Shown piece after piece: positions 27,032-39,487 of a stretch of DNA of 64,000 nt. A model generated the notes under the pieces. The model saw only the letters and a list, made by a program, of their open reading frames with translations. It searched no databases and had not been told where the DNA came from. Source of the DNA: CBDCXE01 sp965223725 [NCBI: Nitrospinota bacterium]. Its GTDB lineage: Bacteria; Nitrospinota_A; UBA7883. The first letter of the stretch is position 1, and every line of letters starts with the position of its first letter. Where the stretch lies: contig CBDCXE010000002.1 of assembly GCA_965223725.1 (NCBI GenBank), positions 124,001-188,000 of the forward strand, in the 5' to 3' direction. The position numbers were made by a program, and so were the translations under genes.

Positions 27032-27334
27032 TCAAAAATCCTGATCCGGCACGCCGTCTATGCTCATTCTGTCCGACTTTGGATCGAAATCTTCATCGTT
27101 GGTCTCTTTTACTGGAAACTCCATATCGCCATCGGCGGAAGTCTCTTCTTCAGTATCAAATTCTATGGTGGTCACAGTAGGTTTAGGCGCCGGAGCCCTG
27201 GACCCCGCTCTTTTCGGGGCGCCCTTCTGATCCACGCCGCATTTTGGGCAAACCGCCTCCGGTTTTCCCATCGTATAGAACTTTACTCCACATTTGAAAC
27301 AGGAGTACTTGTCTCCATATTTTGACTTAGCCAT
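27032..27334 (-). CDS. FYDLN-type zinc-ribbon protein
   Basis: A 100-residue protein starting MAKSKYGDKYSCFKCGVKFY. The CFKCG...CPKCG pair makes a zinc ribbon, and the KFYTMGKPEAVCPKCG block matches the FYDLN_acid family, whose tail is long and acidic as here (EFDTEEETSADGDMEF). I start at 27334 and not at an upstream ATG (27397), because homologs begin at the MAK sequence and GGGAAG precedes it. The family's function is unknown. Confidence 0.75.
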   Translation of the reverse strand: MAKSKYGDKYSCFKCGVKFYTMGKPEAVCPKCGVDQKGAPKRAGSRAPAPKPTVTTIEFDTEEETSADGDMEFPVKETNDEDFDPKSDRMSIDGVPDQDF

Positions 27335-27423
27335 TTGCTTCCCAATAAATGTTAATCCCTCTTCTGTTATAGATACCAAACATACATAAAAACGCAACAG
27401 CTTTTTCAGTTTTCATCGACGCC

Positions 27424-30467
<3,044 letters not shown>

Positions 30468-30484
30468 TCAGCAGAGCATACATA

Positions 30485-30513
30485 CTTATAAATAAACCAG
30501 CGCCAAGACGCAA
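30485..30513 (-). promoter_or_regulatory. Candidate guaBA promoter
   Basis: On the minus strand TTGCGT (30513-30508), 17-bp spacer, TATAAG (30490-30485), about 45 bp before the guaB start. The -10 is good and the -35 weak. Confidence 0.4.
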
Positions 30514-30694
30514 CTTATTACTGCCGTGGGCAGTCCAATACCGCTGACGCGAATTATGGAACTGCCTTTCTGTTTGTCTGTCCATATTAACCGGCCCTTT
30601 CATATATATTCCTTGCCAACAACTTTTCCGTCTGCAACCTGCGTTGCATTAAGTACGACATTACAAGAGAAAATATTGAAGGTAAATAGCAGGT

Positions 30695-30748
30695 GAGGCA
30701 TTTGGAGCATATGAGGCATTTGAGGGATATGAGGGATTTGAGGAATGG
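30695..30748 (+). repeat. 9-bp tandem repeat, six units
   Basis: Units read GAGGCATTT, GGAGCATAT, GAGGCATTT, GAGGGATAT, GAGGGATTT, GAGGAATGG. Alternate units end TTT and TAT, so an 18-bp super-period is visible. The last unit is degenerate. Confidence 0.75.
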
Positions 30749-30889
30749 GGTAGAATCAACTTTTACTTATGCACATAATATGTTGTTTTTAAAGGGTAAA
30801 TATGCCGCAACCATGTTTACCAAAGGGAAATATCGAAGCATGTGGTTTTTGAAATGGATACAATACGATAACCTTATTCTGTAGTTATC

Positions 30890-31675
30890 ATGAAAATATA
30901 TTGTGTGGACGCGTTTACCGCAGAGCCGTTCGCTGGCAACCCAGCCGGGGTCTGTGTTATGGAAGTGGACCGTGATGAGGGCTGGATGCAATCGGTGGCG
31001 CAAGAGATGAACATGTCTGAAACAGCGTTCCTGAAGCCGGCGGGCGCCACGTTCAACCTGCGATGGTTTACCCCGGTGACCGAGGTTGACCTGTGCGGGC
31101 ACGCCACCCTGGCGACGGCGCATATAATTTGGGAAACCGGCGTCGCCCAGGGAAAGGAGATTATATTCTCGACCCGGTCGGGGCGGCTGCGGGCGAGACG
31201 GCATGGCGATGGGATAGAGCTAGATTTCCCGCTGGTGGAAGTTGGCGATGTAACAGCGCCCGACATGTTAACAGACGCATTGGGGATCGATAAGCGGAAC
31301 AATGTGATGCGGGCGGGGCCGGATTATCTGGTGGAGCTGGGCGCGCAAACAGAGGTCGAGCAAATCGCGCCGGATATGGCGAAACTGAGGGAGATAGATA
31401 TGCGTGGAGTGATAGTCACCGCGCCCTCTGATGAGCGCGGGACAGATTTTGTGTCCCGGTTCTTTGCGCCGGCCTGTGGCATAGATGAAGACCCTGTGAC
31501 CGGGTCCGCGCACTGTGCGCTGGCGCCATACTGGGCGCAGCGGCTAGGTAAACCATCGCTTACAGCTAAGCAGATATCCAGCCGGGGCGGCCAGCTTTTG
31601 GTGACGCTGGCGGATGATCGGGTGCTGTTGCGTGGATCCGCCGTTACCGTCTGGCGCGGCGAAATCGGCGTATGA
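30890..31675 (+). CDS. PhzF-family isomerase
   Basis: A 261-residue protein of the PhzF/diaminopimelate-epimerase fold. The N-terminus (YCVDAFTAEPFAGNPAGVC) and the Glu-bearing MNMSETAFL (catalytic Glu in the family) are clear. The second half has the matching DEDPVTGSAHCALAPYW. Substrate not predictable; most genomic relatives are uncharacterised and unrelated to phenazine synthesis. Confidence 0.88.
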   Translation: MKIYCVDAFTAEPFAGNPAGVCVMEVDRDEGWMQSVAQEMNMSETAFLKPAGATFNLRWFTPVTEVDLCGHATLATAHIIWETGVAQGKEIIFSTRSGRLRARRHGDGIELDFPLVEVGDVTAPDMLTDALGIDKRNNVMRAGPDYLVELGAQTEVEQIAPDMAKLREIDMRGVIVTAPSDERGTDFVSRFFAPACGIDEDPVTGSAHCALAPYWAQRLGKPSLTAKQISSRGGQLLVTLADDRVLLRGSAVTVWRGEIGV

Positions 31676-31692
31676 TTTAATCTGGCATTGCC

Positions 31693-32286
31693 CTATTCGG
31701 CAGGGTGTTCATGCCCATGCTCATGTTTCGTGGGATCATCTTTCTTCATGAAATTCGGAAACCGCTCCTTCGCATATTCCGAATGGCATTTCATGCATCC
31801 CTCCGCCAGCTTGTAAAAATAGAACGTGACCAGATCGTTCGATCCTTCCTTGGCCACATGCGCCAGCATTTTCGCATATTGGTGAAACTGCAGATCCATC
31901 TGTTGGAACCCTTCAGACAGCTTATGATGAAGCTCATCCATCTGCTCCTTGGTCAGCGCCTGTTTCATAACATAGCTTTCACTGATTTTTTCCGCGATGC
32001 CGGCGATGGCGTCCCAGTTGCCGCTGGCTATTTCGCCCACCAGGCTGGTCATATTTTTCTCCAGGTCGACCATCTCTTTTGACAATGCGGCTTTCAGTTC
32101 TTTGGACAGCTCGCGCAGGTCCGGGCCGTCATCGCCCGAATGCCCTGGATCATGGTCCGCCCCTGGCGCCGCCTCCTCCTTTTGGTCATGGCTCTGTTCA
32201 TGGGCGTATATTATGGAGATCGGATAGAGTATGCCTAGTGAGATGATAGCGGTTGCGCAGATAATTAATCGGGTCATTTTATTCAT
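31693..32286 (-). CDS. Periplasmic monoheme cytochrome c'-like protein
   Basis: A 197-residue exported protein: the signal peptide is about residues 1-28 (LIICATAIISLGILYPISIIYA). A His/Asp-rich linker follows, then a helical domain, and the single heme site CMKCH lies near the C-terminus, as in class II (cytochrome c') proteins. A His/Glu-rich tail (KHEHGHEHPAE) could bind metal. It is divergent from a cupredoxin, which suggests a shared electron-transfer or copper/NO-related role; that is inference. Confidence 0.75.
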   Translation of the reverse strand: MNKMTRLIICATAIISLGILYPISIIYAHEQSHDQKEEAAPGADHDPGHSGDDGPDLRELSKELKAALSKEMVDLEKNMTSLVGEIASGNWDAIAGIAEKISESYVMKQALTKEQMDELHHKLSEGFQQMDLQFHQYAKMLAHVAKEGSNDLVTFYFYKLAEGCMKCHSEYAKERFPNFMKKDDPTKHEHGHEHPAE

Positions 32287-32463
32287 TCCTTTTGTTTCAT
32301 CATAGCCAGCTTTCTGGTTTTGTACAGTTTAGCAGGCGCCATGGACCAATGTAATATATAATTTATACGCTTGATAACGTTATATTCAGCATGCACCGAG
32401 GATAATAATGCATTAGTGGGCAACCCTTGTATTGACATGGTAATATTTATAGGAGGTTTATGC

Positions 32464-33093
32464 ATGAAATATCCTGGAAGCGTGACACGGATCGTTATTT
32501 TCACCCTCCTCTCCTGGCTTGCGCCTGTCATGGAATCGACCTCTTTCGCTGAGGGCATTGGCGGAGTCGAAGGAGCGGTCAAAACCAGATGGGCGAGGTC
32601 GAAGCGGTTTCCCACCCTGGTGTATATAGAAAAGGTAGCCGGGGAAATGCCTGCGCCATCCGGGGCGCCTGCTGTTATGGACCAGGTGGATATGCGTTTT
32701 GTCCCAAGGCTGATACCATTGGTGGCAGGCTCCGCTGTTGCGTTTCAAAACCATGATGAAGTCCCCCACGATATTTATGCTAACAATATGACGCCATCGG
32801 TATATGGCGTATACAAACCAGGGGAAAGCGTGACCAAAGTGTTCGATAATGAGGGGGTGTATACGCACCGTTGCCTTATGCACCCTTTGATGCGCGGTTA
32901 TGTTATCGCGTTGCAAAACCCGCACTTCTATATCACGGATGAGAATGGAAAATTCATAATAAAGAACGTTCCGGTGGGGATATGGAATATAAAGGTGTGG
33001 AACGAAAAAATGCGCGCGGAAGAGCTGGATCGTACATTTACGGTCGATGTGAAAGACGGGGTCATCACAAAGCTTGATATATCGTTTAATTAA
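32464..33093 (+). CDS. Exported cupredoxin (plastocyanin-like)
   Basis: A 209-residue secreted protein with a type 1 copper site: histidine in NHDEVPHDIY (about 95-104) and the C-x2-H-x2-M cluster HRCLMHPLMRG (about 139-149). The C-terminal part (FIIKNVPVGIWNIKVWNEK) is a carboxypeptidase-regulatory-like beta domain, as in methylamine-utilisation-type cupredoxins. The ATG at 32464 has AGGAGG seven bases upstream. A longer frame upstream is rejected because it lacks a site. Followed at 107 nt by the kinase gene. Confidence 0.85.
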   Translation: MKYPGSVTRIVIFTLLSWLAPVMESTSFAEGIGGVEGAVKTRWARSKRFPTLVYIEKVAGEMPAPSGAPAVMDQVDMRFVPRLIPLVAGSAVAFQNHDEVPHDIYANNMTPSVYGVYKPGESVTKVFDNEGVYTHRCLMHPLMRGYVIALQNPHFYITDENGKFIIKNVPVGIWNIKVWNEKMRAEELDRTFTVDVKDGVITKLDISFN

Positions 33094-33200
33094 CTTTTGA
33101 AATTTGCGCTGATTATCGCAGACTTGGTAATATAAATTATTATGGTCTTCTATTTTGAGGGGTCATTTTTCAACGGGTAACGCTCGGGTGAGGGGCAATA

Positions 33201-36200
33201 TTGAATAGATTTTGGGTCCTGTTTTTCATAATCGTTGTCGCGCTTGGTTCGGCGTTGTGGCACATCTACAACTCCAGCGCCCAGGCGGAACGAAAACTGG
33301 TTGAAGAGAGAGAGATCAGCCATATCAACCAGCAGGTACAAACCATTATCGCAGATTTCCGGCACATCATTTCCGACCTGCTTATCCTATCCGGGCAACA
33401 TGAGATGAAGGCCATGTATGACGATGCTGACCATTTTCCGCAACCACACCTGGTTAATGATTACCTGCTCCTCTCCAAAAGGAAGGGTCTGTATGATCAG
33501 ATTCGGTATATAGATGAACATGGTATGGAGGTTGTCCGCGTTAATTACAATGACGACGCCCCTGCCCCGGTCCCGGACAGCGAACTTCAAAACAAGTCGG
33601 ACAGATACTATTTCAAGGAAGCGATCAAACTGGATAAAGGTGAAATATATATATCACCCTTCGATTTGAATATTGAAAATATGGAACTGGAGATGCCTAT
33701 AAAACCGATGATCCGGTTCGCGACCCCTGTTTTTGACACTAATGGATCGAAGAAAGGCATCATTGTCCTGAACTATCTGGGTGAAGGCCTGCTCAACAAC
33801 ATGAAAGTGTCCGCGGCCGCCGCCAATGGCAAAATAATGTTGATAAATCCTGAAGGCTATTGGCTGGTCGGGCTGGAGGAGGATGACGAGTGGGGCTTCA
33901 TGTTCGAGGATAAAAAAGATCGCGCCATGCAAAGTCGCTTTCCTGAAGTATGGAAGAAAGTTGCGGCCAACGACTCTGGCCAGCTGGTCGACGGAGCCGG
34001 GCTGTTCACATTCGCGACCATCTATCCAAGGCTGGAGGGGCTCGAAGAGGCGCCTGGCGCTGAAAATAGAGTTTCTGAACTTGCTGATGGGCCGGCGCCG
34101 GCGCCAAAATATTTCTGGAAAGTTGTCTCTTTTATACCCTCAGACATGATGTTGAAAGAATCAAAATGGCTGTTTGGCAAACTGCTGGCTTTGTTCACTG
34201 CGCTGGCTGGCATTATCGGTACAGTTATGTATATTGGGACCATGGGAGCGCCGCAACCGGCAAAAATAACCAGCGCTACCGGTGAAGATATAACCGAACA
34301 GGCGATCAGCGCAATCCTTGGCGCCGTTGGCGTAGGTGTAGTGGTGATCAACGAGGAATCGACAATTAAATACGCCAATAGCGAGCTTGCCAGAATATTC
34401 GGCTATGAACTAAAGGAGCTGATAAATAAACCGGTGACCATGCTGATGCCTGAAAAATACAGACAGCGGCATAATAACGGTATAAAAAAATATCTGGATA
34501 CAGGGCTCTTTAAAATATTGGGGAGGCGGATCGAGCTGGAGGGTTTGCATAAAAATGGCGCGACTTTCCATATTGAATTGAGAATAGAAGAGACCATACT
34601 CGAGGACAATCACCGGTTGTTTACAGCCGCCATTCGGGACACAACCACCAGAAAACTGGCGGAAGAAGCGTTGTCGAAAGTCGTGTCACGATATAAAGCG
34701 ACGTTAGACGCCACCAGTGACGGTATCCTGGTATATGACAATGAACAAAGGATCATCGACTATAACAGCAGGTTCCAGGAGATATGGCATATCCCGGACG
34801 CTATACTTAAAAAGAAAAGCAGGTATGAAGCGCAAAGGTTTGTGCAGGATCAACTGGAAGATCCGGACAATTTCCTGGAGGGTATACAGAATATGGACGC
34901 CCGAATAAACTCAGACAGCTTCGATATATTACGGTTCAAGGATGGTACGATTCTTGAGCGATATTCCCAGCCACAATTTATTTCTGGCAAAAATGTTGGA
35001 CGGGTGGTTCTGTTTCGTGATGTCACAAAAAGAAAGCGCGCAGAAAGCTCGTTAATAGCCTCCGAGGCGCTGTACCGGAACCTGGTGGAGACTTCCACCG
35101 AGGGTATCTGCCACCTGGATATGGACGGCAATTATCTGTATATGAACCCTGGCGGTCTATCCCTATGCGGGTACGATAGCCTGGATGAGGTTGTGGGCAT
35201 GAACTGTCTGGCGATAATCAAGGACGAGTATAAACCGACCGTCAAAAAGGCGTTGGAACGGGCCAAAAAAGGTTCGCTTGCGCTCATCGAATATATCTCT
35301 TATTCGAAAAACGGGGGAGAGATAATATGGGAGTCGTACTTCAGCCCCATCAAAAACGAGTATGGCGAGGTCACAAGCATACACAAAATATCGCACGATA
35401 TTACCAAGAGGAAACAGACTGATGCTGACTTGCGCTGGGCCAAAGAGAAAATCGAACAGACTATCAAGGAAAAAGATGACTATATGACGCTGATCGCCCA
35501 CGATTTAAAAACACCATTTACGTCAATTATCGGCTTGCTGAATCTGGCTATAACTGACAAGGAGACGCCACTAACCGAAGAGTATAAAGAGCGGTTCCGA
35601 TCCATACTGGACCAGTCGGAGCAGGCAGTGAACATGATCGATGAGATCCTCCAGTCAAACAGGTTCCGCACCGGCAAGCTGGAACTGAAACCTAAATTCT
35701 TTGATGGATACGCCATGGTGATAGAGGCAATCGCAAGGTTCAGCCATTTAGCCACCGAAAAGGGCGTAACTGTCACCAATAGTGTTCCAGAGGAAACCAG
35801 GATATACGCTGATCCTGTTTTGTATAGGAAAGTGATACAGAACTTAATCAGCAATGCCATCAAATTCTGCCATCAAAACGGGACTGTCACGCTGTTTGTC
35901 GCGCCGGATGAACCGTCAACAATTGCTGTAAAGGATGACGGTGTGGGGGTGGATCCGAATATAGTCAATGAAATATTTCGCCATGATGTAAAAACAACGC
36001 GGCCAGGCACCACTGGAGAGAAAGGAACCGGCCTCGGCCTGCCGCTGTGCTACGATATTATACAAGCCCATAACGGAACCCTCTCTGTGGAGTCCTCTGA
36101 TGGCGCAGGAAGCGTTTTCTATATAAAACTGCCTCATCTGAAGCCATTGGCAATGGTGGTTAATAACGATGTGGATGATCGTCAGTTCCTCAGGAAACTG

Positions 36201-36503
36201 CTGGGCAGAGAGGATATCAGTATTGTCGAAGCGGATAGCTTGGCGAAAATTCTGGATATAACCAGAAGCAGTAATGTGAACATCATCATATGCGACAGAG
36301 ACACCACCGGTTTAAACAAAGCGGAGCTGCTAAGGTGTTTGAGGGATGTGGCCAGCTCCGACAATGTGCCGGTGGTTTTCATATCAGAAAATGGCGCTCA
36401 AAAATCGAGCGATGGTTGGCAAGGTTCGGTGGCGGTTGAGCATATCAATAAGCCGCTTACAGAAGAAAAGCTTCTGGAAAGCATGTGGAAACTGCTCGGC
36501 TGA
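33201..36503 (+). CDS. Hybrid sensor histidine kinase with dCache, PAS domains and receiver
   Basis: A 1100-residue membrane kinase. A first membrane segment (FWVLFFIIVVALGSALW, about 4-20) and a second at about 325-350 flank a periplasmic dCache-like sensor. The cytoplasmic part has three PAS domains (about 365-480, 495-610 and 625-740), a HisKA domain with the phosphorylated His in LIAHDLKTPF, an HATPase domain (NLISNAIKFC; DDGVGVDP; GTGLGLPL), and a C-terminal receiver with NDVDDRQFL, IICDRDTTG and INKPLTEEK. It starts with TTG after GAGGGG. The signal is unknown. The neighbouring heme and copper proteins make a redox or metal stimulus plausible. Confidence 0.88.
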   Translation: MNRFWVLFFIIVVALGSALWHIYNSSAQAERKLVEEREISHINQQVQTIIADFRHIISDLLILSGQHEMKAMYDDADHFPQPHLVNDYLLLSKRKGLYDQIRYIDEHGMEVVRVNYNDDAPAPVPDSELQNKSDRYYFKEAIKLDKGEIYISPFDLNIENMELEMPIKPMIRFATPVFDTNGSKKGIIVLNYLGEGLLNNMKVSAAAANGKIMLINPEGYWLVGLEEDDEWGFMFEDKKDRAMQSRFPEVWKKVAANDSGQLVDGAGLFTFATIYPRLEGLEEAPGAENRVSELADGPAPAPKYFWKVVSFIPSDMMLKESKWLFGKLLALFTALAGIIGTVMYIGTMGAPQPAKITSATGEDITEQAISAILGAVGVGVVVINEESTIKYANSELARIFGYELKELINKPVTMLMPEKYRQRHNNGIKKYLDTGLFKILGRRIELEGLHKNGATFHIELRIEETILEDNHRLFTAAIRDTTTRKLAEEALSKVVSRYKATLDATSDGILVYDNEQRIIDYNSRFQEIWHIPDAILKKKSRYEAQRFVQDQLEDPDNFLEGIQNMDARINSDSFDILRFKDGTILERYSQPQFISGKNVGRVVLFRDVTKRKRAESSLIASEALYRNLVETSTEGICHLDMDGNYLYMNPGGLSLCGYDSLDEVVGMNCLAIIKDEYKPTVKKALERAKKGSLALIEYISYSKNGGEIIWESYFSPIKNEYGEVTSIHKISHDITKRKQTDADLRWAKEKIEQTIKEKDDYMTLIAHDLKTPFTSIIGLLNLAITDKETPLTEEYKERFRSILDQSEQAVNMIDEILQSNRFRTGKLELKPKFFDGYAMVIEAIARFSHLATEKGVTVTNSVPEETRIYADPVLYRKVIQNLISNAIKFCHQNGTVTLFVAPDEPSTIAVKDDGVGVDPNIVNEIFRHDVKTTRPGTTGEKGTGLGLPLCYDIIQAHNGTLSVESSDGAGSVFYIKLPHLKPLAMVVNNDVDDRQFLRKLLGREDISIVEADSLAKILDITRSSNVNIIICDRDTTGLNKAELLRCLRDVASSDNVPVVFISENGAQKSSDGWQGSVAVEHINKPLTEEKLLESMWKLLG

Positions 36504-36600
36504 TCTGACGCCATCATACCACCTGGCAATAATTTACTAATGTATAAACTTAAAAATAAACCATTTCTAAAAAGAAATGTTAAAATGACCAACTTTGAAC

Positions 36601-36688
36601 GCCGGGGTGGCGGAACTGGTAGACGCAGGGGACTTAAAATCCCCCGGAGTTAAGCTCTGCGCGGGTTCGAATCCCGCTCCCGGCACCA
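36601..36688 (+). tRNA. tRNA-Leu (anticodon UAA)
   Basis: The acceptor GCCGGGG pairs with TCCCGGC, the T-arm is GCGGGTTCGAATCCCGC, and a long variable arm marks it as class II. The anticodon loop CTTAAAA gives UAA. CCA is encoded (36686-36688). Confidence 0.95.
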
Positions 36689-36712
36689 CGTTAACTTATA
36701 TGGGCGCATCGA

Positions 36713-38872
36713 GTGAATATAAACCGTAACACCAGCGCACTGTCAACCAGCTATCACATATCTGTCTACCTTCTCTATTTCCTGCTGGGCATGGCCTACA
36801 CCTGGCCGCTGGGCAAATTTTTCTTCAGCGGCATCACCGGCGCCTGCGGCGGGCAGGTCGTGGCGATGTGCTCTGGCGATCATTTGCAATATTATTACCA
36901 CATGGGCCTGATGGCGGAGGCGGCGAAGGGCGTCATACCATGGTTCACAAACCCCCTGGAGTTCAACTTCGGCGAGCCGCAGAGCGGGTTTTTCACCTAC
37001 CTGCTCCCTGTCTCGATACTGTATCTGCCGTTCACCGTTGTTTCCATGACGTTCGCTTACAACATATTCATGCTCCTCACCTTCGCCCTGGGCGGCTATG
37101 CGATGTTTTTGTGGGCTCATCAGCTGACGAAAAGCGTCCCGGCCGCGCTGATGGCGGGCTTCTTTTTCAACTACGCTTTCTATCGGCAGGTGGAGCTGTT
37201 CGGCGGCCAACCGGGGGGGTCGCTCTTTTTCCTGATACCGCTGACCCTATACTTCCTCGACCGGGCCATCGCCCACAGGAGTTTTTTGCTATCGATCCTG
37301 GCCGCCATCACCCTCTTCTCGCTCGGGTTCAACAACCAGCAATACGCCTATTTTTTCCTCGGTTTTTTAACGCTCTATCTGATCTGGCGCCTGGTTGTTG
37401 TCCGTCCGGATGAGCGGGCAACGGCGGGTGGAGCGCCGCTGATAATCGTCCTGACACCCTTCGTGGCCGGCATGGCGGCGTGTGTCTGGTGGGCCTTCTA
37501 CCTGAAGACATTAATGCTGTCAACCAGCGCCATCTCATCCGGCTGGCCGCTGCATTCCATCGTTGGCGCTTCATCGCCGCTGGAGGGCGCCATCGACAGA
37601 TACGTTGGCCGCAAGGGTGTTTACCTGGGCATACCCGCCCTGGCAGCGATCGGCCTGATGGGGCTGCGCGCCATTTTTTCCAGGAGTAAAAACGAGCCGC
37701 ATAAATGGGACGCTCTGTTTTTCAGCGTGATATTCGTCATCAGTTATATGCTGGCGTTCGGCATTTCCGATGAGGAAGGCGCCTCCCTTTACTCAATCGT
37801 CCACGACAACATCCCCTATTTCAGCATGATCCGAAACCCGGCGAAAAATATGATGATCGCCTTGATGGCTTCCTCCATCCTGATCGGTTTTTTCGCCGCC
37901 TGGGCGATCCGCAAGGGATCACGCAGCTATTTTACAGGCACCGTCGGTGTTCTGTTGCTGGGGTTCTACCTGTACGATACATTGCCGCACGGCCAGGTTG
38001 GCGTATCGTTGCTGGATAGCGAGAACAAGGTATATCAGCAGATCAAAAACGAACAATCGGGCGTCACACTGAACATCCCGCTGATGGATGGCGGCAACGC
38101 CGCTTCATCTGTCTATAACTATTACGCCATCAACAACGCAACGCCCATGGTCAACGGCTATTTCCCCATGGTCAGCGCCAGCTACGACACGAAGGTTTTA
38201 CAGCCGTATTACCATGTCAATTTCGGTGAGTTTACCCGCGACAGCGTCTCTGCCCTGCAAGCGATGGGGGTGGGCTATGTGGCGGTCCACGAAAACCTAT
38301 ATAAAAACAGCGGGCTTGGTTACTATCGCGCCCAGGCCATGGAAGCGTTTGATAAAACAGAATATCTGGAGCATGCATTGTCGGACAATCGCATAAGGCT
38401 ATACAAATTCGCAAGCAAGCTACCATATGATGACAGAAGCGCGTATAAGCCATCCCTACAGTTCAAGTTTGAAGATAGCAGAATGTTCACACTCAACGGC
38501 TCCAGAGTTCCAGACAGAGACGCATCGGATGGCCGCGCCATCGCCAGCGACAAGATCGGCTATTCATTCACTGGGCCTGGGCCGTCGCTGGGCCTGCCGG
38601 CGGGGCATTACGAGGCGCTGTTCCGGTTAAAGCTGGAGCGGGCCCCTGGTGATGGAAGAATCGCCGCCATCAACGTCACCAGCCGCACCGGCGCCATATA
38701 TGAATCGATGTGGGAGCTGGGCGCGGAGGACATACCGTCTGTCGGCGATTACCATGACTATACAATCAACTTTTTCCTGCGGCAGGCGCAGCCGGCGGTG
38801 GAGTTTCATGTGATCCTGCGAAAGCCAATAATGGTCCATCTGGACTATGTGAAGCTTCGGACCATTAATTAA
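36713..38872 (+). CDS. Polytopic GT-C-like membrane protein with C-terminal beta domain
   Basis: A 719-residue protein. About eleven hydrophobic segments fill residues 15-430, with an early acidic loop (CSGDHLQYYY) in the position where GT-C glycosyltransferases carry a catalytic Asp; this resembles YfhO/PMT-type proteins. From about 450 on it is soluble, with an alpha/beta part (SGVTLNIPLMDGGNAASS) and a jelly-roll-like end (LGLPAGHYEALFRLKL ... VHLDYVKLR). The start is GTG. A role in envelope polysaccharide or glycoprotein assembly is likely but the substrate is unknown. Confidence 0.65.
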   Translation: MNINRNTSALSTSYHISVYLLYFLLGMAYTWPLGKFFFSGITGACGGQVVAMCSGDHLQYYYHMGLMAEAAKGVIPWFTNPLEFNFGEPQSGFFTYLLPVSILYLPFTVVSMTFAYNIFMLLTFALGGYAMFLWAHQLTKSVPAALMAGFFFNYAFYRQVELFGGQPGGSLFFLIPLTLYFLDRAIAHRSFLLSILAAITLFSLGFNNQQYAYFFLGFLTLYLIWRLVVVRPDERATAGGAPLIIVLTPFVAGMAACVWWAFYLKTLMLSTSAISSGWPLHSIVGASSPLEGAIDRYVGRKGVYLGIPALAAIGLMGLRAIFSRSKNEPHKWDALFFSVIFVISYMLAFGISDEEGASLYSIVHDNIPYFSMIRNPAKNMMIALMASSILIGFFAAWAIRKGSRSYFTGTVGVLLLGFYLYDTLPHGQVGVSLLDSENKVYQQIKNEQSGVTLNIPLMDGGNAASSVYNYYAINNATPMVNGYFPMVSASYDTKVLQPYYHVNFGEFTRDSVSALQAMGVGYVAVHENLYKNSGLGYYRAQAMEAFDKTEYLEHALSDNRIRLYKFASKLPYDDRSAYKPSLQFKFEDSRMFTLNGSRVPDRDASDGRAIASDKIGYSFTGPGPSLGLPAGHYEALFRLKLERAPGDGRIAAINVTSRTGAIYESMWELGAEDIPSVGDYHDYTINFFLRQAQPAVEFHVILRKPIMVHLDYVKLRTIN

Positions 38873-39005
38873 CAGCCTTCTGATTTTATCAGCGCACTTA
38901 ATAAATAATGCTGGTAATACCATTTTTTTCCTAATGATAGCTCGGGCATCCGCCGATAAATGAGGTGTAACGAAACCCTGAACCGGACATCGAAAGGAAC
39001 TGGTC

Positions 39006-39476
39006 ATGAAACTCAAGTCGGGATGGACCATATTTATTGCATTTTTTGTATTGCTGGCGGCCGATGGATACTCCAACGAAAAACAATCGGCCGATTTTGT
39101 CTTCACAAACGGCAAGATCTACACTGTAAACGAGAATCAACCCTGGGCCGAAGCTGTGGCGGTCACAGGTAACAAGATCGTCTATGTACGCTCCGACGAG
39201 GGCGCCAAACAGCTTGGCATCGAAGATAAGGTAGGATCGCTGGAGGTCGGCAAACTGGCGGACATGATCCTGCTCGACCAGAACATTTTCGAGATACCGA
39301 AGGACCAGATTCATAAAACCAGGGTGCTGGCCACCATGATGGATGGCATCGTTTGGCACGACACCGTTTATGACCTGGGTGATAGCGACCCGGCAAACGT
39401 GGTCGCGCTTGATATAGAGATCCCGGGTATTTGTGGCGACACCACCATGCACACCCATACAGCAAACCAGAAATAA
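39006..39476 (+). pseudogene. Internally collapsed YtcJ-type amidohydrolase (in-frame)
   Basis: The 156-residue frame is intact and starts with a signal peptide (about 1-23). Residues 29-69 match the N-terminus of YtcJ/amidohydrolase-3 enzymes (ADFVFTNGKIYTVNENQPWA; GNKIVYVRSDEGAK). Residue 70 onward is their C-terminus (EDKVGSLEVGKLADMILLD, NIFEIPKDQI). The TIM-barrel core of some 400 residues, with all metal ligands, is missing between them. The two remaining parts are those that together form the small beta-sandwich domain of the family. It can have no hydrolase activity. It sits 11 nt before the outer-membrane protein gene. Confidence 0.8.
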
Positions 39477-39487
39477 TGGAGGCGATT

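Noticed and set aside
30693-30884. Short frame with MRHLxxM repeats
   Set aside because: Produced by the 9-bp tandem repeat; no ribosome site and no conserved pattern. Treated as a DNA repeat.
36562-36579. Hairpin CATTTCT-AAAA-AGAAATG before the tRNA as terminator
   Set aside because: The stem is AT-rich and not followed by a clean T-run; it may be chance in an AT-rich gap.
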